From Eubacterium sp. UBA3782 (GTDB lineage Bacteria > Bacillota > Clostridia > Lachnospirales > Lachnospiraceae), in assembly GCA_002368795.1 (NCBI GenBank), contig DFFG01000051.1:1-24598 (forward strand): 24,598 bases of DNA, in the 5' to 3' direction. Positions 8,289-15,723 of this stretch are shown one piece after another (within the stretch, counting starts at the first letter, position 1; each line of letters starts with the position of its first letter). The translations under genes were made by a program, and so were the position numbers. Under the pieces are notes generated by a model. That model did no database searches. It was not told the origin of the DNA and saw only the letters and a program-made list of their open reading frames with translations.

Positions 8289-8683
8289 GCTTCCTTCTCC
8301 CAGGCAGAGCGTACCATGCGGATCACTTCTTCCGCCATCGGCTCATTTACACTGTTTGACATATCCAGATTTTCAATGATCAGCACCACTGCTCCCTCGC
8401 CGAGAAGAATGGCGTGGCGCTCACCCTTTTCCACAAGCACCAGCTCATCCTTCTTCAGATGGCAGATCTGACAGTCCTCCGGCTCCTTTCCTTCCCGGGA
8501 AAGTGCCAGCCATGCCCTGCCCTCCAGGAGCACAAAGGCTTCCTCGGAATCCATGTGCCGGCCCCATTGCCGAAAGGCAGACAGACCATTGACATCCTCA
8601 CAAAAGGAATGCAGCGCGATCCGCCATTCTCCACTGTTGTGAAGTACGTCAAATCCGCTGCCTGAAAGGTTTACATTTTTCAT
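8285..8683 (-). CDS. Small cupin-fold protein
   Basis: A 132-residue protein with a single cupin-like domain: motif 1 around GRHMDSEEAFVLLEG (His43, Glu47/Glu48) and motif 2 around VEKGERHAILL (His90). The first histidine pair of classical metal cupins is reduced to one His, so metal binding is uncertain. The longer reading frame starts at 8713, but the start at 8683 is chosen because GGAG (8691-8694) lies seven bases before it. It overlaps the YesL-type gene by four bases. Cupins in uronate loci include KdgF, which linearises unsaturated uronates, but this one does not obviously match KdgF. It may bind or open an imported sugar acid; function unknown. Confidence 0.75.
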   Translation of the reverse strand: MKNVNLSGSGFDVLHNSGEWRIALHSFCEDVNGLSAFRQWGRHMDSEEAFVLLEGRAWLALSREGKEPEDCQICHLKKDELVLVEKGERHAILLGEGAVVLIIENLDMSNSVNEPMAEEVIRMVRSAWEKEA

Positions 8684-8700
8684 CTTACTTCTCCATGAAA

Positions 8701-8732
8701 GTGTGCAGGCCACGGCAATGCGTCCTGCACAC
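8701..8732. other. Intercistronic stem-loop before the cupin gene
   Basis: GTGTGCAGG (8701-8709) and CCTGCACAC (8724-8732) form a perfect 9-bp stem with a 14-base loop. On the minus strand only TTTC follows, then the cupin ribosome binding site. It probably modulates mRNA stability or cupin translation rather than terminating. Confidence 0.6.
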
Positions 8733-8778
8733 CATTTGGTTTCTTCTAAGTCACCTTAAATGACGTGATCTCTGCCGG

Positions 8779-9819
8779 TCAGATGCGGATATCGCGGCAT
8801 GCTTCCAGGAAATACCGGATCTGCTCGTCCGGCATGTTGCTGTCGATGCCGACGCAGGATACGGAGATCAGGCCGCCATCCTCCTGCCCGAACTTAACCA
8901 GATCTGCTACCTCCTCGCGGATCTCTTCCCGGGAGGCCTTCGCCAGCCGCACCGGACTGTATCTGGCGTTAAAGAATACGCCCGGCAGCTTTTCTCTGAC
9001 CGTTTTGATATCGGAAAAAGCGCCGACCTCAGCAAATTCCAGTCCGCGGATCTTTGCATATCCATCCGCCACGTGCTCCATGCTTCTGCCGCAGTGGTGC
9101 ACACCGAAATGTGGGAATGCATCCGCCAGCTGCTGGTCAAATGCCAGCAGGTGCTCCTCATACAGCTTGTTGGAGACCATCTCAACGGAACAGTTGGAAG
9201 TCAGATACACCTCCGGCCTGGTCTGCCGCACGATGGCCGTCACGCCGCCGGAAATGTCGTCTGAGAGAGCATAATACCGCTTTCCTACCGCGATCTGAAG
9301 ATCTGTGATCTTCTGCAGCAGCTCATCCACCTCATCCGGGGCAGAATAATAGGCCGTCATCACATCCTGGCCCATAATGTCCATCGCAATATTCTGCACA
9401 CCCTGCAGGTTCACATAGGTCTCCACATGCCCGTAATGGCTAAGGAGATAATCGATCTGCTTCTGGGTGCGTGCCCAGACCTCGCTGCTGTCCAGATCCG
9501 GAACCTGTACATCCTCGATCTCGTCCTCATCCAGATGCAGGCAGACGACCTGCGGGGAATTGTCCGGCTCATAGATGATCCCGCAGCCAAACAGCTCGGA
9601 TTCCAGATATCCGGCAGCCAGCAGATCAGTGCCGAGGAGCGGACGCCGCTCCGGCTCTTTTTCGCCGATCCCAAGATCGCCGAAATGCTCATACAAGGTC
9701 TTGCGCATCCGGACATCACAGTCCATGCGGTATTCCGGATCGTCAAAGAAATCCTGGATAAAATCCACCCCGGCATAGCGGTGCCACCAGCTGGGATGGA
9801 ACGTAATATCATATTTCAT
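8779..9819 (-). CDS. URO-D-superfamily protein 2 (methyltransferase-like)
   Basis: A 346-residue cytosolic protein of the URO-D / cobamide methyltransferase fold, distinct in sequence from the other two here. The HemE N-terminal signature is missing. HHCGRSMEH places His241 and Cys243 in an H-x-C-G pattern and VSCVGIDS supplies a distal Cys322, again resembling the zinc site of MtaA/CmuA-type enzymes. The N-terminus HPSWWHRYAGVDF and the block TSNCSVEMVSNKLYEEHLL are notable. Its ATG overlaps the TGA of URO-D protein 3 by four bases, so the two proteins are made together and may form a heteromer. Substrate unknown; methyl transfer is inferred. Confidence 0.82.
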   Translation of the reverse strand: MKYDITFHPSWWHRYAGVDFIQDFFDDPEYRMDCDVRMRKTLYEHFGDLGIGEKEPERRPLLGTDLLAAGYLESELFGCGIIYEPDNSPQVVCLHLDEDEIEDVQVPDLDSSEVWARTQKQIDYLLSHYGHVETYVNLQGVQNIAMDIMGQDVMTAYYSAPDEVDELLQKITDLQIAVGKRYYALSDDISGGVTAIVRQTRPEVYLTSNCSVEMVSNKLYEEHLLAFDQQLADAFPHFGVHHCGRSMEHVADGYAKIRGLEFAEVGAFSDIKTVREKLPGVFFNARYSPVRLAKASREEIREEVADLVKFGQEDGGLISVSCVGIDSNMPDEQIRYFLEACRDIRI

Positions 9820-10967
9820 CGGGTCGCGCTCTCCATTTCATGAAGCATATCGTACAGCTTTTCCTGCTCTTCGGGTGTCTTGCAGTAGGTAACGCAGATC
9901 AGCTTCTGTTTTGGCTTCCAGAGCTTCTGGAAGGCATCGAAGGCATGCTCGGCATCGCCGACCGCGCGGGCGTTCAGAATGACGCCGCTTCCGGCAAAGG
10001 CCTCGCCGAAATCCTCCGGATTGTTCGGTTTGGGATCCGTCTCGATGGTAAACGCGCCGTCCGCTGCCCGGATATTCCGGTAGGTCAGGACCATGTGGAT
10101 CTTCTGGGCCCACACGCCGCAGGAATGATAGACAAAACCGTCAAAGGCGTCGCCGATCCGCTCGTCATACGCCTTGAACAGATCGTTGTAGGTCGGCTCG
10201 CTGACCATGATCGACTCATCATCGCTCAGCCCGACGCCGTGGAAGACCCGGCTGCTGGCAAACCCGTGTCCTGGTTTCGCCAGAGCGCCGCCGATCAGTT
10301 TTTCCTGCTCCTTCATAAAATCGATCAGAAGATCCGTACAGATAGATGCCGCCTCATCAAGGGCATCCGGATCCTCATATATTTCTTCGAACATCGCGGT
10401 GACAGGGAGCAGATAGGTCAGCATGTTCATCGGCGACTGCAGATCGCTGAAGGAGACCGGTACCTTGCCCTTTGTCTTATCCATGAAGTATTCGATCATT
10501 TCCAGATTATATTTTCCCTCAGGCGTCTCGGCGATCGGCACACAGTTGCCTGCCTTATACGCGTCCACGATCGCCTGGGCGGAATCAAATTTCGCATGGA
10601 CACTGGGTGCCTGCTCCGGAAGCCAGATGTACCGGCTTCCAAAGCATGAAGCAATATACCCGATGCCATACCACGGTTCCAGAAAGTTGGCAATATCTGC
10701 CTTGTACGCCATACTGCTCTTCAAAGCGCCAAGCTGAAGAGCCAGTGATTCCCGGTAATCCCTGCATTTGTCATAAAATACGCCGTTTGCCCTCACTCTG
10801 CGGTAGACAAGAAGGCCCTGGTCCGCATCCACAAATGCACGGTTTCTGTCCAGAAGCTCCGCTTCATAGTCTGCATAGGCATCCAGATCGAACTTTTCGG
10901 GTTCGACCGGCACAACCTCGGTTCCCTGTGAATCTCTCAGTGTAGTGTCGAACTTGACTTCTTTCAT
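9816..10967 (-). CDS. URO-D-superfamily protein 3 (methyltransferase-like)
   Basis: A 383-residue cytosolic protein, first of a translationally coupled URO-D pair. It has no HemE signature. YHSCGVW gives His281 and Cys283 in the H-x-C-G pattern and ICVTYC gives distal Cys358 and Cys362. The region LEPWYGIGYIASCFGSRYIWLPEQAP and the block GVGLSDDESIMVSEPTYNDL are typical of catabolic-cluster URO-D proteins. It is the first gene after the permeases, separated from them by 130 bases with two hairpins. Pairing with URO-D 2 suggests that one protein may act on the methyl donor and the other on the acceptor; this is inference. Confidence 0.82.
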   Translation of the reverse strand: MKEVKFDTTLRDSQGTEVVPVEPEKFDLDAYADYEAELLDRNRAFVDADQGLLVYRRVRANGVFYDKCRDYRESLALQLGALKSSMAYKADIANFLEPWYGIGYIASCFGSRYIWLPEQAPSVHAKFDSAQAIVDAYKAGNCVPIAETPEGKYNLEMIEYFMDKTKGKVPVSFSDLQSPMNMLTYLLPVTAMFEEIYEDPDALDEAASICTDLLIDFMKEQEKLIGGALAKPGHGFASSRVFHGVGLSDDESIMVSEPTYNDLFKAYDERIGDAFDGFVYHSCGVWAQKIHMVLTYRNIRAADGAFTIETDPKPNNPEDFGEAFAGSGVILNARAVGDAEHAFDAFQKLWKPKQKLICVTYCKTPEEQEKLYDMLHEMESATR

Positions 10968-11004
10968 TTGCCAGCCTTTCTGTGTATGTCTTATCTCTCA
11001 TTTT

Positions 11005-11039
11005 GGCGGGGTGCCCCGCCTCCGGAACTGCTTTCCGGA
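11005..11039. other. Two adjacent intercistronic hairpins
   Basis: GGCGGGG (11005-11011) pairs with CCCCGCC (11014-11020) over a 2-base gap, and TCCGGAA (11021-11027) pairs with TTCCGGA (11033-11039). They lie between the second permease gene and URO-D 3. Neither has a U-tract on the minus strand, so a role in mRNA processing or partial attenuation is more likely than full termination. Confidence 0.65.
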
Positions 11040-11097
11040 CGCTGTCTCGGGAACGATTATCCTGATGTAATTTCTCTGATGCGATAACTCTAAAATA

Positions 11098-11946
11098 TTA
11101 TCCCTTGACCGCACCGGCCATGATACCCCTGACGAAGTACTTCTGCATGCTCAGGAAAATGATCATGACAGGGATCAGGGAAAGTGTGATCGTGGCCGTC
11201 AGTGTGCCGTACTGCCAGGCTGTTGCCTCGTCCCGAAGGAAAGTAATACCGACAGCCAGTGTCTGTGCCTTTTTGGTGATGGACAGTGTTCTTGCGTAGG
11301 TAAACTCACCCCATACAGAGATGAAGGTCATGATAATTACGGTCGCGATGCCGGGCTTTACGATAGGAAGCATGACCTTTGAGAAGGTCTGCCACTGATT
11401 GGTTCCGTCAATTCGCGCGGCCTCCATCATCTCGTTCGGTACGCCGTTGAACTGACCTCGCATGATGAACACGGACATCGGCAGGTTTGTGGCGATGTAG
11501 GGCAGGATCAGACCGATTCTGGTATCGATCAGATCCAACCTGGAGTTCATGATATAGATCGGGATCAGATAGATGACGTACGGCAGGGTGATGATCAGAA
11601 GAACAAATCCGAGGAACAGATCTCTGCCCGGATATTTGAACTTCGAGAAGGAATACCCCAGGGTAGCCGCGAAAAGGACATTAAACAGCACGCTCCAGAA
11701 GGATACGATGACCGAGTTCGTAAAGTAATTGAAGAATGCGTTCAGTCTGGAGAAGATGCCGGTATAATGGCCAAAGTACCAGTTCCGCGGGAAGACCTGC
11801 AGGACGTTGGTATAGATCTCGTCATTGGGCTTGAAGGATGTCAGCAGTGTCCACAGGAACGGGACGACCCAGATAAACGCTGCGATAGCAAGGATAATGC
11901 CGATGATCACGCGCGAGATCTTGATATGATGTTTATTTTCACGCAT
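11098..11946 (-). CDS. Sugar ABC transporter permease, MalG type
   Basis: A 282-residue inner membrane subunit of a CUT1 carbohydrate importer with about six helices. The EAA loop that contacts the ATPase reads EAARIDGTNQWQTFSKVMLP. Helix 1 is IIGIILAIAAFIWVVPFLWTL, followed by the usual TSFKPNDEI. A GTG at 11955 is in frame, but ATG at 11946 is preferred because GGAGG ends eight bases before it. The start overlaps the stop of the MalF-type gene by eight bases. No ATP-binding subunit is encoded in the window; CUT1 systems of Firmicutes commonly share an MsmX/UgpC-type ATPase encoded elsewhere. Confidence 0.93.
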   Translation of the reverse strand: MRENKHHIKISRVIIGIILAIAAFIWVVPFLWTLLTSFKPNDEIYTNVLQVFPRNWYFGHYTGIFSRLNAFFNYFTNSVIVSFWSVLFNVLFAATLGYSFSKFKYPGRDLFLGFVLLIITLPYVIYLIPIYIMNSRLDLIDTRIGLILPYIATNLPMSVFIMRGQFNGVPNEMMEAARIDGTNQWQTFSKVMLPIVKPGIATVIIMTFISVWGEFTYARTLSITKKAQTLAVGITFLRDEATAWQYGTLTATITLSLIPVMIIFLSMQKYFVRGIMAGAVKG

Positions 11947-12898
11947 TTGCGGCACCTCCCTCCTTCTGTGCTTTCAGTTTTGCTTTTCTTCTCTTCTTCA
12001 CCTCATCGACGTCCTTATCCCGGTTCATGTACATATTGATCGCGGAGAGGACAAGAATGATGATGCCCATGAAGTAGCCGATTGCGGAGGCATAACCCAT
12101 CTCGTACAGCTTGAACGCGTTCTGCCAGGTGTACTGATAAAGAACCAGCGTCGCCGTGCCGGGGCCGCCGTTTGTCATGACGAAGGGCTGCTCGAAGACC
12201 TTGACCGACTGAATGATCGCCCAGAGACCGCAGATAACAAAGCTCTCCTTCAGGTTGGGAAGGATAACGTAGAAGATCCGCTGGAGCGGGTTGGCGCCGT
12301 CGATCCTGGCCGACTCGATGATATCGCCTGGTATAGCTGCCAGGCCGGCCATAAAGAGAATGACAAGCATTCCCATGTTTTTCCAAAGGGAAACGACGAT
12401 GATACTGACCATCGCCCATTTTGCTTCACCCAGCCAGTTGTGGGTCAGTCCCGGCAGATGCAGCACCTGGGACAGGAAGGAGTTCAGCAGACCATACTGG
12501 CTGTTGAAGATCCACTGGAAAATGATACCCGTCAGGGAAAGGGGTACGACCATGGCCATAAAAATGCAGGTCCGGTAGATGGGGGAGCCCTTGACTGCCT
12601 GATCCAGAAGGAGTGCGAGGATCAGGGAGATGATCATCAGCCCCGGGAAGAAGCCTGCGGAAAAGACCGCGGTATTCTTCAGGGATGTGACGAAATAGGG
12701 ATCCTTGAACATCTGGGTATAATTGTATAAGCCTTCAAAGATCGGTTTCGGATCAAAAGCGAAATTATACCGGCAGAGGCTCAGGTAAAAGGACCGGACC
12801 AGCGGGTATCCCATGTATACGATGCAGAACAGCATGCCGGGAAAGGCAAAGGCGTAGCCTGCCAGCATGCTTCTGGTCCTGAACTTCATGTTTTTCAT
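11939..12898 (-). CDS. Sugar ABC transporter permease, MalF/UgpA type
   Basis: A 319-residue membrane subunit pairing with the MalG-type permease. About six helices; the EAA loop reads ESARIDGANPLQRIFYVILPNLK. The N-terminal part AGYAFAFPGMLFCIVYMGYPLVRSFYLSL is typical of CUT1 permeases, and the C-terminus is a charged tail rich in Lys and Arg. An in-frame ATG at 12922 would give eight more residues, but that stretch itself encodes the AGGAGG (12908-12913), nine bases before the ATG at 12898, which is therefore the likely start. It follows the binding-protein gene by 194 bases that hold two hairpins. Confidence 0.93.
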   Translation of the reverse strand: MKNMKFRTRSMLAGYAFAFPGMLFCIVYMGYPLVRSFYLSLCRYNFAFDPKPIFEGLYNYTQMFKDPYFVTSLKNTAVFSAGFFPGLMIISLILALLLDQAVKGSPIYRTCIFMAMVVPLSLTGIIFQWIFNSQYGLLNSFLSQVLHLPGLTHNWLGEAKWAMVSIIVVSLWKNMGMLVILFMAGLAAIPGDIIESARIDGANPLQRIFYVILPNLKESFVICGLWAIIQSVKVFEQPFVMTNGGPGTATLVLYQYTWQNAFKLYEMGYASAIGYFMGIIILVLSAINMYMNRDKDVDEVKKRRKAKLKAQKEGGAANA

Positions 12899-12967
12899 GC
12901 AACGGTTCCTCCTCATTGCCATAGAGGATGGCAGTCAGCACAGCCAACTGGGATCTCTCTTTTTACA

Positions 12968-12997
12968 GACAGCCCGGAGGTTGCCCCCCGGGCTGTC
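12968..12997. other. Intercistronic stem-loop upstream of MalF-type gene
   Basis: GACAGCCCGG (12968-12977) pairs perfectly with CCGGGCTGTC (12988-12997), a strong 10-bp GC stem. On the minus strand it is followed by TGTAAAAAG, not a U-tract. In many ABC operons such a hairpin protects the binding-protein message and keeps permease levels lower. Confidence 0.65.
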
Positions 12998-13045
12998 TTT
13001 TCAGCTAAATATTCCGGGAACACAAAGATGCTCCCATTTTTATGT

Positions 13046-13072
13046 CTGCTGCAGATCAGCTGCCTGCAGCAG
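13046..13072. other. Stem-loop directly after the binding-protein gene
   Basis: CTGCTGCAG (13046-13054) and CTGCAGCAG (13064-13072) form a perfect 9-bp stem with a 9-base loop, about 20 bases after the stop codon. There is no U-tract, consistent with a 3'-end protecting structure after exonuclease trimming. Confidence 0.6.
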
Positions 13073-13092
13073 TGCTCCTTCTAATATGACGA

Positions 13093-14496
13093 TCAGCCCA
13101 TTCCGTTGGAAAGATCCATGGTGCTGATGTACTGGGTCATGTTGTTTGCGAAATCATCAACAGAGCTGCTGCCGGACAGGAAGTTCTGCATCTCGGTCTG
13201 GATCTGCATATCGATCTTCGGGCCATCCTTGTACAGCGGAGCGGTGATAGCGTTCTCAACGAAGGACAGGCAGACATCCCAGTAGGGATTCTCAAGGTTC
13301 TCATAGTGAGCCTTCATCGGAGACATCTTACCGTAGGTATTGATAGCGCCCTGCTGGAAGGAATCCTTCAGAAGCTCTTCCTTGATGAACTGGATTGCCA
13401 GCTCCTGATTCGGGGAAACAGTCGGAACAACGATGCCGTGGATGTAAACCAGAGATCCGTTTTCAGCAGTTCCGGGAACAGGCATAAGGCCTACGTTCTC
13501 CTCGCCAAGGACATCGGCTGCGGAAGCCTCGATCCAGCGGGAAGCCGGAGCAATGTGCATAGCCAGAGTGCCGGACTTGAACTGTGTACGGTTTGCGTCC
13601 ATGTCGTTGAATACATCAGTGGTGGTGTAGCCGTCCTCGATCAGCTTTCTCCATACGCTGAGCATCTCTTTGATGTTGTCATCATCGAAATCAAGGGTAG
13701 TGCCGTCATCGCCGTAGATGTTGCCGTCAAGACCGTTGGAGCATGCCTCGTAGGTGTAGAGCATCATGTTTGCGCCCCAGTCAATGCCGATACCGGTCTG
13801 GCCGTCCTTGGTCAGAGCCTTTGCATACTCATAAACATCATCCCAGGTCTCCGGAGCCTTTGCCTCGCCGTTCTCATCCAGCAGGCCGGCCTCTTTGAAC
13901 ATAGCCTTGTTGTAGACGATACCAACAACCTCGCCTACCAGCGGGATCATGAACTGATGGCCGTCAACATTACCGTTCTCAAGGAATGCCTCGTAGAAGT
14001 TGTCCCGAGCGAAATCGCCGTTGAAGAAGTTCTCCTCGGTGAAGTCGATGACATAGCCGTTTGCGATGTACGGTACAGTCTGGGAACGGTCGCCGCCGAT
14101 AGCGATATCACAGCTGGTCTTTCCCTGAGACCACTCCAGCATGGAGGATGTAACGTCAACGTTGTCGACCTGGTTGTAAGTAACAGTAACACCGGGATGG
14201 TTAGCTTCGAAGCTGGCCTTTGCGCCCTCGAAATCATACTTGCCCATCATCCATGCCTGGACGGTGACGCGAAGCTCTGTGCTTTCAGCAGCAGGAGCGG
14301 CCTCCTCTGCTGCAGGTGCAGCTTCCTCTGCTGCAGGTGCAGCTTCCTCTGCTGCGGGAGCGCTGGATGCAGCGGCTTCTGCTGCCGGAGCGCTGGATGC
14401 AGCGGGCTCGGAAGAGCCGCCGCAGGCTGCCAGTGACATGCCCATAGCTGCTGTCAGAGCCAGTGCCAGTACCTTCTTAACTGTCTGTTTTTTCAT
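13093..14496 (-). CDS. Sugar-binding lipoprotein of ABC transporter (family 1 solute-binding protein)
   Basis: A 467-residue lipoprotein that captures the sugar outside the cell and delivers it to the two permeases downstream. Signal peptide KKVLALALTAAMGMSLAAC ends in a lipobox, with the lipid-bearing Cys near residue 25. An Ala/Pro/Glu-rich tether follows, with the heptad AAPAAEE repeated. The mature domain begins near ELRVTVQAWM and shows family 1 features: ASFEANHPGVTVTY, GIVYNKAMFKEAGLLDENGEAKAPETWDDVYEYA, and FKSGTLAMHIAP. The longer frame from 14511 is rejected, because its first codons contain the AAGGAGGT (14501-14508) serving ATG 14496. The ligand is unknown; a uronate-containing oligosaccharide is inferred from the operon. 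Confidence 0.94.
   Translation of the reverse strand: MKKQTVKKVLALALTAAMGMSLAACGGSSEPAASSAPAAEAAASSAPAAEEAAPAAEEAAPAAEEAAPAAESTELRVTVQAWMMGKYDFEGAKASFEANHPGVTVTYNQVDNVDVTSSMLEWSQGKTSCDIAIGGDRSQTVPYIANGYVIDFTEENFFNGDFARDNFYEAFLENGNVDGHQFMIPLVGEVVGIVYNKAMFKEAGLLDENGEAKAPETWDDVYEYAKALTKDGQTGIGIDWGANMMLYTYEACSNGLDGNIYGDDGTTLDFDDDNIKEMLSVWRKLIEDGYTTTDVFNDMDANRTQFKSGTLAMHIAPASRWIEASAADVLGEENVGLMPVPGTAENGSLVYIHGIVVPTVSPNQELAIQFIKEELLKDSFQQGAINTYGKMSPMKAHYENLENPYWDVCLSFVENAITAPLYKDGPKIDMQIQTEMQNFLSGSSSVDDFANNMTQYISTMDLSNGMG
14291..14404. repeat. 21-base tandem repeats encoding the lipoprotein tether
   Basis: Three 21-base units begin at 14291, 14312 and 14333, the last two identical, followed by two related units from 14354 and 14384. 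They encode the Ala/Pro/Glu heptads behind the lipobox of the binding protein. Copy number could vary between strains. Confidence 0.8.
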
Positions 14497-14531
14497 AAGT
14501 ACCTCCTTCATTTTATGAAATGGTGTTTATC

Positions 14532-14555
14532 TTAAAAATCCCTCCGTCGGGGATT
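14532..14555 (-). terminator. Weak terminator or attenuator between lacI-type gene and binding-protein gene
   Basis: AATCCC (14537-14542) and GGGATT (14550-14555) form a 6-bp stem. On the minus strand this is followed by TTTTTAAG. The stem is short, so partial read-through into the transport genes is expected. No separate promoter was recognised in the 89 bases between the lacI-type gene and ATG 14496. Confidence 0.45.
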
Positions 14556-14585
14556 CTTAATTCCTTTTGTTCTGGTGTTCACTGC

Positions 14586-15635
14586 CTAATCCAGGAAGTA
14601 TTTGCAGTTCTTCGCGGTGACGATGCTCAGTCTTCCCAGGATCTTGACCTCACTGTCCGACTTGTAATCGGAAAAGCTGTCATACAGAAGGCGGATCGCT
14701 TTCTCGCCGTGCTCCAGATGAGACTGATAGATCGAAGCCTTCAGGATGCCGCTGTCAAAATATGGAACCAGTTCCGGATAAACATCCGTGCCGATCAGCG
14801 TCGGTCTCTTTTCCTTTGGCAGCGTCTCCAGCAGCCGGCAGGTCCACATCGTCCCCCTTGCGCAGGAAGCAATGATCCCGCAGCAGGCACCGTTTTTCAG
14901 TAAGCTGTCAAGCGTTTTCCAGCCTTCCTCCTCCTGGTAGCCGTCGATCTCCAGGATTTCCTTGTCCGGAGAGAGTGCTGCCGTATCCTTTCTGACAGTC
15001 TCTGCATACCGCCGGTAGCTGCTCCGCTTCTGCGGACCGTTAACCAGGACCAGAGGTCCGGGCTTTGCCAGGGAATACCGTCCCAGAAGGTCGACCGCGA
15101 TCGCGGCCATGTCTTCGCTGGAGGTCTCCACGCTGCAGGTCAGTCCTTCGATATCAGCGCTCCGGTCGACCAGAGCCACCCTGACTCCCCGCCGGATAAA
15201 GCGCTGGATCCACAGCCGGGAATCCTGGTCATCGCAGATGGTGATAAGGCCGTCCAGATTCTCGTCCGCCTCGTCATACAGACGCTCCAGTGCCGAAGAG
15301 ATCTCGCTGACGCCTCTGTCTGTCTTTACATACCGGAACTGGATGCGGCTGTTGCCCAGATTCCGGACGCCCTGCCGGATCCCCTTCCAGAGTCCCTGGT
15401 AATAATACTTTTCCGGTCCGGCCGCATCCGGCAGAAGGATCGTGACATGCAGCTCCTTCCTCCTGAGCAGGGAGGCTGTCGGATCGATCCGGTAATTGGA
15501 CCGCCGCGCCTCGGCAAGGACCTTCTCCCGAAGCACCTCGCTGACCCCGTCAACACCATAAAGGACGCGATGCACCGTCGCTACGGACGTTCCTGTTCTG
15601 CTTGCTATATCCTTTATCGTGACTCTCTTGGCCAT
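14586..15635 (-). CDS. LacI-family transcriptional regulator of the operon
   Basis: A 349-residue repressor or activator. The N-terminal HTH reads VTIKDIASRTGTSVATVHRVLYG and is followed by the hinge region RRSNYRIDPTASLLRRKE. Residues about 60-345 form a periplasmic-binding-protein-like sensor, with LHVTILLPDAAGPEKYYYQGLWKGI opening it and PTLIGTDVYPELVPYFDSG near the end. It is the first gene of the uronate operon and reads in the same direction as the transporter. A perfect LacI/CcpA-type operator lies in its own leader, so autoregulation is likely. The inducer is unknown; an imported sugar acid or its isomer is the natural guess. Length and layout are normal for the family. Confidence 0.93.
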   Translation of the reverse strand: MAKRVTIKDIASRTGTSVATVHRVLYGVDGVSEVLREKVLAEARRSNYRIDPTASLLRRKELHVTILLPDAAGPEKYYYQGLWKGIRQGVRNLGNSRIQFRYVKTDRGVSEISSALERLYDEADENLDGLITICDDQDSRLWIQRFIRRGVRVALVDRSADIEGLTCSVETSSEDMAAIAVDLLGRYSLAKPGPLVLVNGPQKRSSYRRYAETVRKDTAALSPDKEILEIDGYQEEEGWKTLDSLLKNGACCGIIASCARGTMWTCRLLETLPKEKRPTLIGTDVYPELVPYFDSGILKASIYQSHLEHGEKAIRLLYDSFSDYKSDSEVKILGRLSIVTAKNCKYFLD

Positions 15636-15696
15636 TCGGTATCCTTGCTATCCGCGCTCCCTTAAGCCGGATTGAATGATATGCTAAAAACGTAAT

Positions 15697-15710
15697 TGTA
15701 AACGTTTTCT
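15697..15710. promoter_or_regulatory. LacI/CcpA-type operator in lacI leader
   Basis: TGTAAACGTTTTCT fits the catabolite-responsive / LacI-type consensus TGWAARCGYTWWCW at every position. It lies about 7-20 bases downstream of the predicted transcription start of the operon, a position suited to repression. It could be bound by the neighbouring LacI-type protein, by CcpA, or by both. Confidence 0.75.
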
Positions 15711-15723
15711 AAAATCTGTCTAT

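Noticed and set aside
2350..10967. Haem biosynthesis (HemE) for the URO-D proteins
   Set aside because: The HemE N-terminal signature is missing, no other haem genes are near, and the H-x-C-G plus distal Cys pattern points to another reaction.
12968..12997. Terminator between binding protein and permease
   Set aside because: There is no U-tract on the minus strand, and the permease has no other visible promoter, so read-through is needed.
13306..14436. 376-residue open frame on the plus strand
   Set aside because: It is antisense to the binding-protein gene; the Cys/Gly/Ser-rich end is only the complement of the Ala/Pro repeats.
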